Source: Paragonimus skrjabini miyazakii
Lineage: Eukaryota; Platyhelminthes; Trematoda; Plagiorchiida; Troglotrematidae
Length of the DNA: 64,000 nt
Reading direction: 5' to 3'
Assembly: GCA_014338405.1 (NCBI GenBank)
Contig: JTDE01000913.1
Coordinates: 91,272-155,271 of the forward strand
A model generated the notes under the pieces. It did not search any database. It was not told the DNA's origin and saw nothing but the letters and a program-made list of their open reading frames with translations. This document shows, in pieces, positions 38,088 through 50,090 of this stretch. The position numbers and the translations under genes were made by a program. Within the stretch, counting starts at the first letter, position 1, and each line of letters begins with the position of its first letter.

Positions 38088-38223
38088 GTAAGTCATTCAG
38101 TTGAATAATCTAATAGGACTGTAATCAGGTAATTCATTATTCATTACAAAGATGAAGAAAATTGATTAAATTTTGCTTATATCATTGTGTTTATGCGTGT
38201 ATATTACATCTTGTTCATTACAG

Positions 38224-38235
38224 AAAAAGATGCCA
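38224..38235 (+). CDS. Micro-exon, 12 nt (EKDA)
   Basis: The acceptor is CATCTTGTTCATTACAG and the donor GTGAGT. It reads EKDA in phase 1. The intron separating it from the 38070 exon is 136 nt. Confidence 0.84.
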
Positions 38236-39069
38236 GTGAGTTCTTAGCAGATGTGTAAAATAACCTGTTGATGTGAAACATAAGTTACACCTTGAAATAG
38301 TTATCGCTATACTCTGACTGAGACAGATACATACACATACGGTAGGTATCTGAGGCTCAAGCAATTGATGTGCGCAGATGTAGGAGCATTAGTGAACACA
38401 ATGTGCCTGCCGCCGAACGCGCTGACGTCCTCACTGAAATAGTGCGCGATCTAGACCAATGGTAATGACTAGCGTCACATGTTACTCTTTCTGATATAAC
38501 AGACACCGGTGTAAAACATTTACACCGACCGGCTTACTAAGTCTCGGTATGTACCCCTCGACTTCTGAAAGTAACCATCTCAGCAGCAAAAATTACGAAA
38601 CAGGTTTATGAAACTTGGCCTGTAGCCCACTTACAGTTGTTTATTTGAATCAGGTATCACTGTGATAGACCGAGACATATCAAGTTGGGGTGAAGACAAC
38701 TAGATACTGCCACAAAACCCAGGGATATTGATCCTAATATTGCTCCAGTTGTGGATCATGCAGATGCAAAATTCTTTCCGAGATTTCGAAAAAAAACGAT
38801 TCGCCGCCATCCCAGTTGGGTAGCTGGTCTCAAAGTACGCTACAAAAATTGACCCAGTCCTTCTCATTCGATTAACCAATTCCAGTATATTAATCCGCTA
38901 TGCATACTGTAGACGGCGAAATTGTCTCCTGCTACTATTTCCGCACCCACGTGGGTTAACTCTTCTTCGACTTCATGATCTATGTTTTCGACGAAACCCA
39001 CCTATTATAAGCATTATGAAGACCTGATGTAAAGAAGAGGTGTAGAACGATCACTTTTTTCTCTCCGGC

Positions 39070-40600
39070 ATTACAGTGTTTTGCAATGATAGGAAAATCG
39101 ATAAAGTCGATGACGCAGATCGTTATTTGTGATCACACGTGAAAACCCCAAGTATTCATGACAGGTTGCTACCGGACCTACCAGAATCAGTCTAGCAAGT
39201 GGTCAACATTACTCAAAACTAGACTTGCTAGACTGGTATGAGGTGCAGATCACTTTCTACATACACAGAAGTGCCGGAGCGGCCTTGCGCAAAGCTGTGC
39301 TTAGAATATCATGTTTAGATTATGCTCAAACGTTGATAACTGGAGATTTTAATCACCTGAAGCCAGACTTCGAGAACCGTTTAGTCAATACTGCAACGTT
39401 CCCCTTCGGATTTATCCGAAATGGCAATGGAAGCTGGACCATTTCAACATGTCCAGGACCATACAAAATGACAGATAGGTCAGGCAACGTTTCGTCTTGA
39501 TTACATTCTTACCAACAAGGTTGACAGGACAAGCAAGCCCCACTTGATCGTAATGATTAATAGACAATTAGAATCAGCTATCCACAAAAAACTAGACAAT
39601 TTGTTGTCCAAAATAAGGGTATAAACGCCTACCATGAGGAAAACTTCGCACAGCTGAAAACAGTTTGATAGATCACTGGCAGGTAATCGGTATGGAAATC
39701 ACCGATGCCGTTAACAGTCATGTTCCAGTAAGGTGTCCCCGGTATAGTAGAAAGCCTGGATTCTTATGACGCAGAACTGAACGTTTGTCTGCGCTGAAAC
39801 GTTCATCACGAAACAAGTATCAATTAGAAAAAGCTGGCTTGCGTCTGTTGAGTGTCATGTGGCGAAATCTCACCACGAATGCTACCAGAGAGGACTGAAT
39901 TTGTTCTCAGTGTGGACTAACTGAGAAGTTACAGGTGAGTCCTGAGCTTTACTGTCGCAATTTTGTGACACACACAAAGAGTAAAGTTGGTATTTCGTAA
40001 CTGCAAACCTCTGGTGAATTTACGAATGCAGATGCAAAGGTGGTCAACATTTTACATAGACAGTGCTTAAGTGTGCATAGCTGGAAACTTCAAAGGATTT
40101 TTGAGCATACAGGAGGCAACTTGACCGAATTATTTCGAATTCCAGCACGAAGAGTCGCAGTCAAGTTAGGGAACCTACTGATTCACAAATCACCCGACCC
40201 ATACTTGATGTCTTCTGTCGTCTTGTTAGACTGCATCATCGAAATGACAGAAATGTCTGTGGCATTTTTCAGTCGTTCATTACCAGTCGGCCTTTCATCA
40301 AAAACCTAGAAGCAGCTGACAGTCACACTTATCTTCAAGGGTGGATGCATAGACATCCGCAAACTATCTACCAATAGCGCTGCTCTCAGTGGTCTCCAAA
40401 CTAATAGAAAGCTTGGTAGATGACTCTCTTTGAGATAATGATGAGGACCTCTAACTCACCAACAAAAAGCAACATGACTGTCATAGGGGATACTCATGTA
40501 CTACGATTCCGCTGATTGCTTCTGAAGTTTGGGTGAAAGCTGCAGACTTAAGATTGGTCATAGACGTGGGCCATTGAGTTTGCCCTTCATTTAGTTCCAC
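39070..40600 (+). mobile_element. CR1-like non-LTR retrotransposon fragment
   Basis: Pieces in different frames match the family order. The endonuclease end is first: LITGDFNH near 39334-39360 and FRLDYILTNK near 39488-39520. A linker follows, ending LTEKLQ and TNADAKVVNILHRQ, then the start of reverse transcriptase (KLGNLLIHKSP, then VVSKLIESLVDD near 40397-40432, then EVWVKAAD near 40525). Several frameshifts and stops interrupt it, and the catalytic region and 3' end are missing. It is an inactive copy lying in the intron in sense orientation. Edges are approximate. Confidence 0.72.
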
Positions 40601-41091
40601 TCAGTTTTTATTTGTATCTGTATACCGTCAAATACAATTTTTACCGACCAGCATAAAGACGTTGACGTATAAGCAGTGGTCTTTATCCTTTCTGCAACAA
40701 CCTACGAGTCTGTTACAATTTCCAGTCATTTTTGCACACTTTCGACTGTTTTACTCTTCGATTTGGCATATTAATTAAAACCTAATAAGTGTGTGTACCG
40801 TGAAGAAGGACTACTTTGGAATACTCGCATTGTATTAACAAATATTTACGAAAATTATTACATACTGAAGATGCAAGTTGGAAAGTAGATAAATCACTAG
40901 ATGATCAACAAGCTTCAGGAAAATGTTGTCATAAAAACTACAATTTTTGGTCCGTACTGATTAATGTTGGCTGATCACTAAACACCGTTTTGAGAATTTT
41001 GTCATATGTTTATCTCGTGACTTAAGCAAGTATTCCTGAAAACGCGCTAAAACCACCGCATTTAGGTTTTTGTGAAATTTGTTCTCTTCAG

Positions 41092-41118
41092 CTACGCACG
41101 TAAAAGTACATAAGTGGT
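41092..41118 (+). CDS. Doubtful exon candidate, 27 nt
   Basis: An excellent acceptor (TTTGTTCTCTTCAG) and a GTAAGT donor enclose 27 bases that stay open in phase 1 (ATHVKVHKW). The tryptophan is unlike every well supported micro-exon, which argues for chance or a rare alternative exon. Confidence 0.32.
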
Positions 41119-42207
41119 GTAAGTAGAGGTTGTCAGTTTGGCAAAAAATAGCACTACAGCCTTCCATGACAACTGAGTTCTTCATGCTATCTTTAATTGC
41201 GTATCACTATCAAGCAGTCAGACAGCTGCATCATCAACTATGATAGTTCATACTCGAAAGAGAAATTCACATTTCAGTATGCTGTTTACATAAGCAGGGG
41301 GTTAAGAGAGAAAGCCACCAAATGGCTCCGACTTGAAAACACTGAATACTAGAGGGGAGTTGATCGTGGTGGTCTATTTGATGAATGAGCTAAACTGTAA
41401 GTATTCTATTCAGAAGTTTAAATAATCTATTGTATGCTTACTTTAACAGAGGTTGATTTGGGCAAGTTTCCACGGCTATTTTTGTGTGTGTCAAAATAAG
41501 GTTTTATAGATAGATCCCTGTTATCAGAGCCCATAAAGGTTTTCCATACAAACTTTAATTTGCGTATTGAAGTTTGCAAGTAATCCAAACAAAGCATACT
41601 TGAATGCAACTGTTAGACTGTTCTCATTTTTCATATATAGCACACAATTTGTCGTATCATCATTTATAGTTGAATAACGAGTGCTTAACAGTAGATTTAA
41701 ATAAAATACTTATTGTTAAGGCGGTTTAATGAAAATAAACGTTGTTGGTGTATTAAACTAATACTTTATTAACATTTTTGTGATTTCATATTCATCTAGC
41801 AAAAACAAATGAGCTGGGTTAGTTAAAGTGTGTTAAAGCTTATATTTTTTTCTATGAATGATCACATCAGTATGAAAGATTGTGCCAGAAATATAAGTAA
41901 CGGACAAGCATAACGTGTGATTTTGGCAACGATCAACATGTGTGCTTTCTATCTTTGGTCGCTGGCTTACAATGTTTATCCTTATGATAACTAAAGGTCT
42001 GTAGTAGGTTGTTCTAAACAGAATGAATATTGTAGTGCTGCTATGTCGTTTTATTATCTACCTGTTATGCAGTCATCATCGAACCGGAGTGATTAGTTTT
42101 CAACAAGCCTGGTTATCGTTCTTTCAAAACCTATACACTGCCTAAAAGAATCTATGATCAAGTGGATGATCGGTTAAATTTGAGTGGCTGTCATAGAATC
42201 CCATCAG

Positions 42208-42233
42208 CCATCCAGGTAGATCTACCTGGATGG
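42208..42233. repeat. Perfect 26-bp palindrome
   Basis: CCATCCAGGTAGA is followed directly by its exact reverse complement, with no loop. It lies in the intron about 275 bases upstream of the 42509 exon. Confidence 0.85.
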
Positions 42234-42508
42234 GTTCAAATAATTTTATTCCTTATTCCAGCATGATTAGAACATAGAAGTAAAAAGACGGCAGGTGTAC
42301 AAAAGTTTACTTGGTTTCTCTCAACTGCTGAATGTTTACTATGTCCTGCATATGTAATTGTGTTTTTTACTCTAATACAGTTTCCGTAGTTCCGCTTTAA
42401 AACGTATTTCAGTTGAAGCGTTCTATTGAAAAGATTAGCGTTTTAACACTGTTGATCACAGCCACCACAACTGACAACACTGTTTTCCTGAACGCCTTTG
42501 AAATTCAG

Positions 42509-42520
42509 CGAAGGAAGCCG
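42509..42520 (+). CDS. Micro-exon, 12 nt (TKEA)
   Basis: The acceptor is CGCCTTTGAAATTCAG and the donor GTAAGT. It reads TKEA after an A and leaves a G. Confidence 0.8.
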
Positions 42521-43672
42521 GTAAGTAAAAGTGTCATTATACTGTCCACAACCCGACAATATTAGTTGACGCACTAAACATACTGTTGGCAATGGCGTAT
42601 ACTATGATTGTGGCTTCCTTTTGATGCCGGGACTTATTCAGACGAAAAGGGTCAGTCGATTGATTGAACTAACACTAAGGTAGCTATACTCGTTACTGAT
42701 TGCATGGATTGGTTCACAAAAATACGGTAGAAGGCAGTCATACTGAACGCCATTACAATAAAGAAGGTGGTTGGCCACATCCGATGTTTTGAAAAACCAC
42801 TGATTTTAGCCACGATTGGTTGTGACTGTCTTCCTCTGACTAGGTGCAATTCAGTGAGGTTAAAAGAGATGGTCATTTGTGCTACGACCTAACGAAATAC
42901 ATCACAGATTGTATGACATCATTTGCACAGAGGGAACTGACGAAATGATACGTATAGACGGCTACGTGCATGAACAAAGTGATCCCGTAATTTAATCAGA
43001 CGACTGAAAAAGTGCACTGAAAATTGCGCTTGGAAGTATCCAAATGAACATTCAAATACACCTTGCAAATTCTGTGATATGAACTGTATGTAACATGAAC
43101 AAGTTAGGTCGAAATGATGTCGTTCCAAAAGGACTGCAGAATGAGCGTGCTGGCTGATAAAGTCCTGAAGTTGTTCTTCATAAAAAGGTAACTACTGAGC
43201 CAGATTTTCTGTAATCCATTTAAACTGAACATCACTGACGCAATCGTCGCATCTTCACTGATTTCCCAATTGGCCCACTTTGAAAAATCTCTCATCTTCT
43301 GGTATTCACCAATATCTCTAATTCCTCAAACTTAATCATGACGGCGATCAACAGTAGATAACGTCTACATGAAGCATACACGGATTTTTGTCCATGTTCC
43401 TTATATATTCTGCTTGTTTATTGGTCGTGATGTAAAATTTATTTTAGTTTGAACTGAATCTAAGTTTGTCAGTAGCCCGTTTATAGGCAGCGTTCTAAGC
43501 TTTTCGTTAACTCATTCGTTCAGACGTATTCTAGTCTTTAAAACTCACCTTTTAATTTTTGGTCGACATTATAGATTGTTTCCCACAGTCAGATAACTTT
43601 TTATATATCGCATTAAAGTTTACGTCAAACTTTATTGAGCCGTTTTGCTTACTATACTTTCAACGAAAACAG

Positions 43673-43684
43673 AAAAGGTAGCCG
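43673..43684 (+). CDS. Micro-exon, 12 nt (EKVA)
   Basis: The acceptor is ACTTTCAACGAAAACAG and the donor GTGAGT. It reads EKVA in phase 1. It shares the GCCG end of the 42509 exon. Confidence 0.74.
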
Positions 43685-44413
43685 GTGAGTAAACATTTGT
43701 TATAATTAGGTGCAGTTTGTTTTCACAGCCGTTAAACGGTGCCGACTGTCGATCTGTACCGAATAATGCCAGGCGCCGTTCGTGTGTTTGTAAACCGCTT
43801 CGTGCATACGGAGTATAATTCTTTTCGTGCGTCGCCGTACCGATTTTTATAAGTCGACTTTCCCAGTCGAACAACAACTTGACTATCAATATTATTTTGA
43901 GAGCACCGCCACACACAAAACGGAGACAATAGCGTGTAATCGGAACGACTTTCGAATATAAGTTTTATCCAATGAGTATAAGTCATCCGGTAGGCCGTTA
44001 GGGTTCTGCGTATTTGAGTGTATGGGAGGGGTTCGAGGAATTTCACCAAAAGATGCTATGGAAAACCGTCGTGCTATAAGTGTGTTATCACGAGTAGAAG
44101 GCCCAAAACTAGCTCAGGCGCCTTCATCGCGAGGGTTGTCAGTTACTAGTCGATTTAGTATGACCTGCTGTACTGCCTCCAGTTTTCATTAACAAACGTC
44201 CATTATCAGTGAGCACAATCTTCAGTTCAATGAACAAAATCTATTGACAGCTTACTGAGAAATGACGATGCTAATCATCATTGGCTTCCCGAATGATTAA
44301 ACCTTTTCACAAAAGTATAGCTCAAGGTGTCCATCCTACTCACGAAACGATCCTTCAAAATTTCGCCGATTAACTTGAACTTCATTCGTAAATTTCAATC
44401 TCTCGTTTTAAAG

Positions 44414-44431
44414 AACTCACTGAGAAGGCTG
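44414..44431 (+). CDS. Micro-exon, 18 nt (ELTEKA)
   Basis: The acceptor is CAATCTCTCGTTTTAAAG and the donor GTAAGC. It reads ELTEKA in phase 1. Confidence 0.82.
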
Positions 44432-45564
44432 GTAAGCTTAATGTATGAGTTGTATTATGTTTTTTAAATAGCATACATTTACGGAGTGACGAAACTGATG
44501 CCAGAGGCTTGCTGTTTCTTAAAAGCAGACTTTGGTGTAATGTACTGCGATAAATTTTATGCGCGTAATATTGTCTTCTATCAAGTGGGTTCTACAAGTT
44601 CTTATCTTGAATGAAAAGCTACTATTACCACTTTCATGTTCAACTTGCACGTGAAATGTTAGTACCTGAGATCACTAGATCAGCATTACCGAACGATTCA
44701 AATCCATATTCGTGTAGCGATAAATATGTTAATACATTTAGCATGAAAATTTCTCAGCAAGAAACATTTCGTGGAAAACAAACATTCCTTCCGTCATATT
44801 TTCATCTTGGTAGCTTGAGCTTTGACACTTCATGAAGTCCAATTATTGCGATTAGATAGAGTACACAAGTCAATGAATGTTGCCTCGTCAGAAACGGGTC
44901 CTCCAAGCTAGGACATTTTATCCAGTGACTGGTAGCTTTTAGTAAAAATTACATATTTATTATGTACTTGTGAATGGGCATCCGTAGAGTTCAGCCTCAA
45001 TAATATTTACCTTATTCTCTGGTCAACATTAGGAAATAAGTAACGTATGTCACAGGATGTTACAGCAATTGATTATAGAAGTAGGTTGCATACTTGTCAA
45101 AATACTATCAGGATGCTCAGACTTGGAGAACGATAAAAAATACTACAATTCCGTTAAAACATCATTAATGGAGTTGTTCTATAGACAGTTTCATTTGAGC
45201 CTTAGTTGACGTAAGAAGTCGTCATGGAAAAAACGTTTTGTCCAGTGTGGATTACAACCTCTTGTTTTACATCGGACAAACTACAGGCTTGTATCACAAT
45301 TACACTATTTTGAGCTAGATGATCAGATTCCAAAGCAGGATCACTGATTATGTCTGCTCCGTTTGATGTAAATTAGATCATGTCTGGAATTTGAAAGTTA
45401 CATGATCTGGTGACCAACTGGTAGACAATGATTTGGAATGCGTTAAGCAAAAGATTTAATGCTAAGTGAGCCTGACACAAAATTCACTAGTCCGGGATAA
45501 ATCAGTTCTTCGGCTAAAGAAGCGCCATGTGACGGCCACCGGCGGAAAGATTTGTGTATTTCAG

Positions 45565-45582
45565 TTATTCACCTTGAGATGT
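45565..45582 (+). CDS. Likely micro-exon, 18 nt (VIHLEM)
   Basis: The acceptor GATTTGTGTATTTCAG is excellent and the donor is GTAAGT. It reads VIHLEM in phase 1 but leaves a T, less usual in this gene. It is more hydrophobic than its neighbours. Confidence 0.52.
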
Positions 45583-46144
45583 GTAAGTAAGCTGTGTTAT
45601 GAGCAAAATAAGAGCCTTTTTCCTTGAGGTACTGAGCCGATTTTAGTCCCAAAAATGTGTCACTTTCTCAGTGGAGGTATCTGACACGAACTAGCCCCAC
45701 TTAATACTGATAGTCATCATCGTAGATATTGCTTTTAAGGAATTGTTCCCCGGGGCACAATTTTCATTTTTATCTGTCAGATCTTGATGAAATTAGATCC
45801 TCAGTTTTCTAAAAGTTATGATTTATCAGTTGGTTGCAATGTAAACTTCAGCCAGACATCTTGCTGCCTTATTGATAAACTCTGAACTTTGAAAGATCAT
45901 TCGGGGTCTTTTGGTACAGTGTGATTATTATGGTCATAATCTTAACGTTTCTCAGAATCCACAAAATAGTAGTACCTGTTACACACTTGGCTAAATGTGT
46001 AGAATGGCACATTGGTGACTTTAGCCTAAAATATGTTAACTTTCATTATTTTCACGAAAGCTTCCTGTTTCATCAAACATACTCATGTCTGCATTCAACT
46101 AAACTGAAATATTGCTGTATTTTGTCATTTTTTGTCAAAAATAG

Positions 46145-46156
46145 CTGTAATCGAAA
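46145..46156 (+). CDS. Micro-exon, 12 nt (AVIE)
   Basis: The acceptor is CATTTTTTGTCAAAAATAG and the donor GTAAGC. It reads AVIE in phase 1 after a G. The following 108-nt intron is open in the same frame. Confidence 0.76.
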
Positions 46157-46264
46157 GTAAGCGATCTTTTAGTGGAAAGTTTTACGAATTTAATAAAATA
46201 TTTGAGTGCAATCTAATTTTGGAAGGAAAACAACCACCAAATATATCTGTATTTCACTTTATAG

Positions 46265-46276
46265 AAAAAGTGCTTG
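46265..46276 (+). CDS. Micro-exon, 12 nt (KKVL)
   Basis: The acceptor is GTATTTCACTTTATAG and the donor GTAAGC. It reads KKVL after an A, or EKVL after a G. Confidence 0.82.
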
Positions 46277-46406
46277 GTAAGCAAACGCAAAAGCTTAACT
46301 GGATTTTACACTGATAGTGTTATCCCACATGGCTTGGTTGTCCAGTATTTGAGCTATATTCAGCCATGGAGTCAATTTTGTTGACAATACACTTTTCATG
46401 TTCCAG

Positions 46407-46424
46407 CGGACGAAGTCTCAATTG
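46407..46424 (+). CDS. Micro-exon, 18 nt (ADEVSI)
   Basis: The acceptor is ACTTTTCATGTTCCAG and the donor GTGAGG. It reads ADEVSI in phase 1 and leaves a G. It is the third exon in a 280-bp cluster. Confidence 0.8.
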
Positions 46425-46878
46425 GTGAGGAAGTTGTGTTAAACTCAAATTTCTCAGATAATGAAGAATGTTCTTTTGAGGCGAAATTTTATTTTATCTT
46501 GAGCACAATTTTTGGTATATCACTGTAATGGTCTTGTTTAAGTTTGCACTCTCGTTTAATCTAGTTGATGAAGTTAACTAAAGCTAACGTTAGTTTTTTG
46601 GAGCTCACCCATAAGCAAACAAGAAGATTTCCAAACGTCGAAAATGTCTTTGAAACGGTGACGAGATGTAAAATATCAACAACACACATCGTGCACTGAA
46701 TATTACCTGGTTTGTTGTTTTTACGTAAAATTAGCCATTTAACTTGAGCATGACAAAGTTCGCACACGTTTGCAATACGTTTTACTCTAACTACGTGATG
46801 TTTTCACTTGATATTATTTCTATAATAGTAACACTATTCCACGTAACCCATATTGTATGACTAATCTTCAATTTTTAG

Positions 46879-46890
46879 CCAATAAAACCG
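46879..46890 (+). CDS. Micro-exon, 12 nt (ANKT)
   Basis: The acceptor is ATCTTCAATTTTTAG and the donor GTGAGT. It reads ANKT in phase 1. Ten of its twelve bases match the 18603 exon. Confidence 0.83.
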
Positions 46891-48064
46891 GTGAGTTAAT
46901 TCAGTACTTAATTATTGTCTGTCAATTGATTGAGCATATTACCACTTTCATCCGAAAGACTTGAAAAGTGTATCCCCGTCAGTTATAATATGAGTAGAAT
47001 TGGTTATTTGGGTTTCTAAACTTCAGTTCTGAATGTGTACTGTTGTTCTCAGCTCTTCCAAAATCCCTCCTGCTTAAGATAGATTAGGTTGGAAGATTTT
47101 GGGTGACATGTCCGTTTAGTAGGATTACGGGTTATTAATTATGAAGAGTGCAGTCGTTAAATTACCAAAATGGCCATGCAACCGTCGACAGAAGCGTATG
47201 TAACAAAGACGTGAGATTGGGTTAAGTAGGTGACGTAAGTCAAATGGATTGTCACAACATCGAAATCACACGGAATATGAGTTCGCTTGAATGTAATCCT
47301 ACTGGAAAAGTTATATAATGCCGCTGGGACCCATTTCCTAGAACACTATTTTATCACCGCAAAATGTTCAATGGGACTCAAGTGATCAACCCCTGGTTTC
47401 CAATAAAAAGATAGTAGGGATTTTCTGAAAGAAATTATTAGTTGTTCAATTGGAAGGAAGTATGAGAGGTAAATTGCCACACGACATGAGACAACCAGAG
47501 GAGCTTGTTGGCATAAACACATTTTTTAGCTCATCGCATGCGAGGTCGCTCTAATTTATTCTTCACTACTATACCACGATTAGAACTGGAGGGCAACGCA
47601 CCTCGTTTTGAGAGCAGTGATAAAATTGCAGTAGATAAGCTACATAAAACAATGAACTTTTTCTGGACTGGACTTCAGCTGTATCCGCTATGAAAATGTC
47701 GTACCTCCACACACCATACCATACAACCTAAATCTCGAAGGTTCTTGAATCCTAACGAACTTGCGGACCATGTTTTGCTTACACCTCACAAATGTTGTAC
47801 TCCAAACATTGCACTTGTTTCGGTTGAAAACATTGGGCTAATACAACCCCAATGTCCCGTCATCTTTGTTGAAAAATAGAGGATTTAAAGGTTGATCGTT
47901 ATCGTAATCTGTAGCCGTGCAATCGACTAGATTTTTAAAAACATAAACAGTACTAAACAAAACAATACGCACCAAGTAGTTATTAATATGCAAAACTACT
48001 GTATACACAGAAGCACCAAAAATTAATTTGTCACACATTATTTTTATAACCCTTCATTTTTTAG

Positions 48065-48076
48065 AAGCTATTGAGA
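48065..48076 (+). CDS. Micro-exon, 12 nt (EAIE)
   Basis: The acceptor AACCCTTCATTTTTTAG is excellent and the donor is GTGAGT. It reads EAIE in phase 1 and leaves an A. Confidence 0.84.
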
Positions 48077-49167
48077 GTGAGTTAAAATAAACATTGTGAA
48101 TCTGCATTGAATAATTTTTCCGAAATTTTACTGGACTCGCTAAGGTTGATACTGAGATGGCAATATTAGAACATTGAAACACGGTCAAACCACAAATTTT
48201 CGTTAAGAGCAGAACAACTTTCAGACATCTTTCATTATCAGTTCTGCGTAAACAATTTTCTATTCTTAAAAGGTATATCAATGCCCTTTCCACCCATGAG
48301 ATACAATGAGTAGCTAAGATTCTTATTCTAAACAATATTACCGTATCGATCAGTCCTGGTTCATCAAGTAGGGCATTTCCACAATTTCTGAGGACCGAAA
48401 TGATATTCAGAGATATGTTGCGAAGTGATACATTTTAGGTATATCTCGGTAACTGTTAGTCAAGTCCAAGATGATGATCAATGATCAGATCATAATCAAT
48501 CAGGTACTGTGGTCATGACTAACAAAGTGGCTATGCATAAAAATCATTCACTCCAAGGTATATAAGGGTAGTATTTAAAGAGAAAAGAACACAATCCCAC
48601 TTACTTGTATACACCATACAATCGCCAAACCAGTCGCCGTCAGTGCTATAGGGCTACAGTTTGTTCAAATTCCGTACAAAAGTAACTTACCCTAAATCTA
48701 AATTTAAGCTCTGGATTCTTAATTTCTAAGATATGGCGGACTGCAGTCACTTGTTTCTAGAAAAATTCTATCACATCAGCAGTTTCACAAAAGTTAAACA
48801 CTAGCATTTTATTGTTGAGCTGCTGTTGTCGGTTGACAAAACTGAAATGTCAGATGTATTGTGATTATGAACAAAGCTTCCACAGATGACAGCTGTCGTG
48901 ATTCCGTGAGATAGGTATAAAATGCACGTGACAAGACAATCACGTTTAAGTCAGTGATGCGTTTATATTTTAGTTGCATTCAGTTTGCTGCCGTTTCATT
49001 TCACTTCACATAGAATCAAATCGAACCAATTTTCAGCTTGTTACAGCTTAACTCGAAACTCTCATTAGTGTTGGAGGTATAACGTGCTTATGACTAGATA
49101 TTTTTTACACAGACTTTAAGCGAGAAATTTCTCACCTTTTCCATAATAAAACCCTTATAAAATGCAG

Positions 49168-49188
49168 AATTGGATGCAGCAAAAAAAG
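49168..49188 (+). CDS. Micro-exon, 21 nt (KLDAAKK)
   Basis: The acceptor is ACCCTTATAAAATGCAG and the donor GTATGC. It reads KLDAAKK after an A and leaves a G. If the donor is not used, the frame stays open to TGA at 49371-49373 (61 more codons), making it a possible last exon. Confidence 0.76.
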
Positions 49189-49526
49189 GTATGCAAATCG
49201 ATAGCGATAAGTTTTTAACAAATATAAGCCTAGAGTTTCAATGCTATTGTAGTACATTACGAGAGACACTTTTGATTGATTTACGAGAAACATTCACACG
49301 TAACATTGGCCGAACTCTGGCTACGTTGAAATTCCGAATGAATGAAGCTAACTTTTATAAACTCTTCGAGTGAACATCGACTTTGTCAGATGTGTAGAGT
49401 TAGACTAGTGCTGAAAGTTTAGGTGAGTGCAGTATTTGAGATCAACCGAGTGCTCAAACTATGTAACTGTAATTAGCCAATTAAACAATGAAGAACTAAA
49501 CCAATGAAACACTCACCGACATTCAA

Positions 49527-49532
49527 AATAAA
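49527..49532 (+). terminator. Candidate polyadenylation signal AATAAA
   Basis: AATAAA lies 154 nt after the TGA at 49371-49373. It could serve a shorter transcript ending by read-through of the 49168 exon. Alone it is weak evidence in AT-rich DNA. Confidence 0.3.
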
Positions 49533-50066
49533 GAAGTTATGAAACTAATTAATTTTCGTTTCGTCATGTTGAAAAGATGTTAATAGTCTAATGATTCATC
49601 TGAATTCAACAACTTGTCATACGAATTCAAGAGTAACTTTAAACCAACAACGGAGATCGTTTGACCTGTAAAAATAAATTCTCGGGCAGTTTCTAATGAA
49701 TAAAAACACAACAACCAAACCAGTTACAATTAAGCGAAGGTCCATCTGGTTTTCCTGGAACAAAAATAAACGATTATGATGGACTAGAAAGCCGCTGCCC
49801 ACTAGTATGATTCACCTGCTGTCCGCAATACCACTGACGAATGAGAAGGCATCGTCTTCACCATCCTTTCGAATTGACAGAATTTGAATCATAGTCAGCT
49901 TCAAATAAAATGTGATAAGTCAGCTCTGAAAGACATTGTTAGTTAGAATTGCATTCTGTTTGTATATCCCAAAATAAAACACCCAATAGCATGTACCCAC
50001 TATTTGTGGTGCACATAATAGTATTCCATACCCCTCTAACTATGTTCCGATTTTGTGTACATGTAG

Positions 50067-50090
50067 AAGATAAACAAGATGAGGTAAAGG
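50067..50090 (+). CDS. Likely micro-exon, 24 nt (EDKQDEVK)
   Basis: The acceptor TTTTGTGTACATGTAG follows a pyrimidine-rich region and the donor is GTAAGG. It reads EDKQDEVK in phase 1, with the charge and lack of aromatics typical of this gene. The frame also stays open past the donor to TGA at 50255-50257. Confidence 0.6.

Larger units (their letters stand above)
38236..42508 (+). other. Large intron carrying a LINE fragment
   Basis: This 4.3-kb intron contains the CR1-like fragment (about 39070-40600), the palindrome at 42208-42233 and one doubtful exon at 41092. The first 800 bases hold nothing recognised. Confidence 0.6.

Noticed and set aside
39911..39934. 24-nt exon-like segment with good acceptor and GTGAGT donor
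   Set aside because: TGA in phase 1, and the bases belong to the linker of the CR1-like element.
41355..41396. 42-nt open segment before GTAAGT
   Set aside because: The acceptor is very weak and the peptide is hydrophobic with tyrosine.
43632..44049. Two overlapping minus-strand frames of 94 and 105 codons
   Set aside because: They overlap each other in different frames and match no family I know. Perhaps an old repeat.
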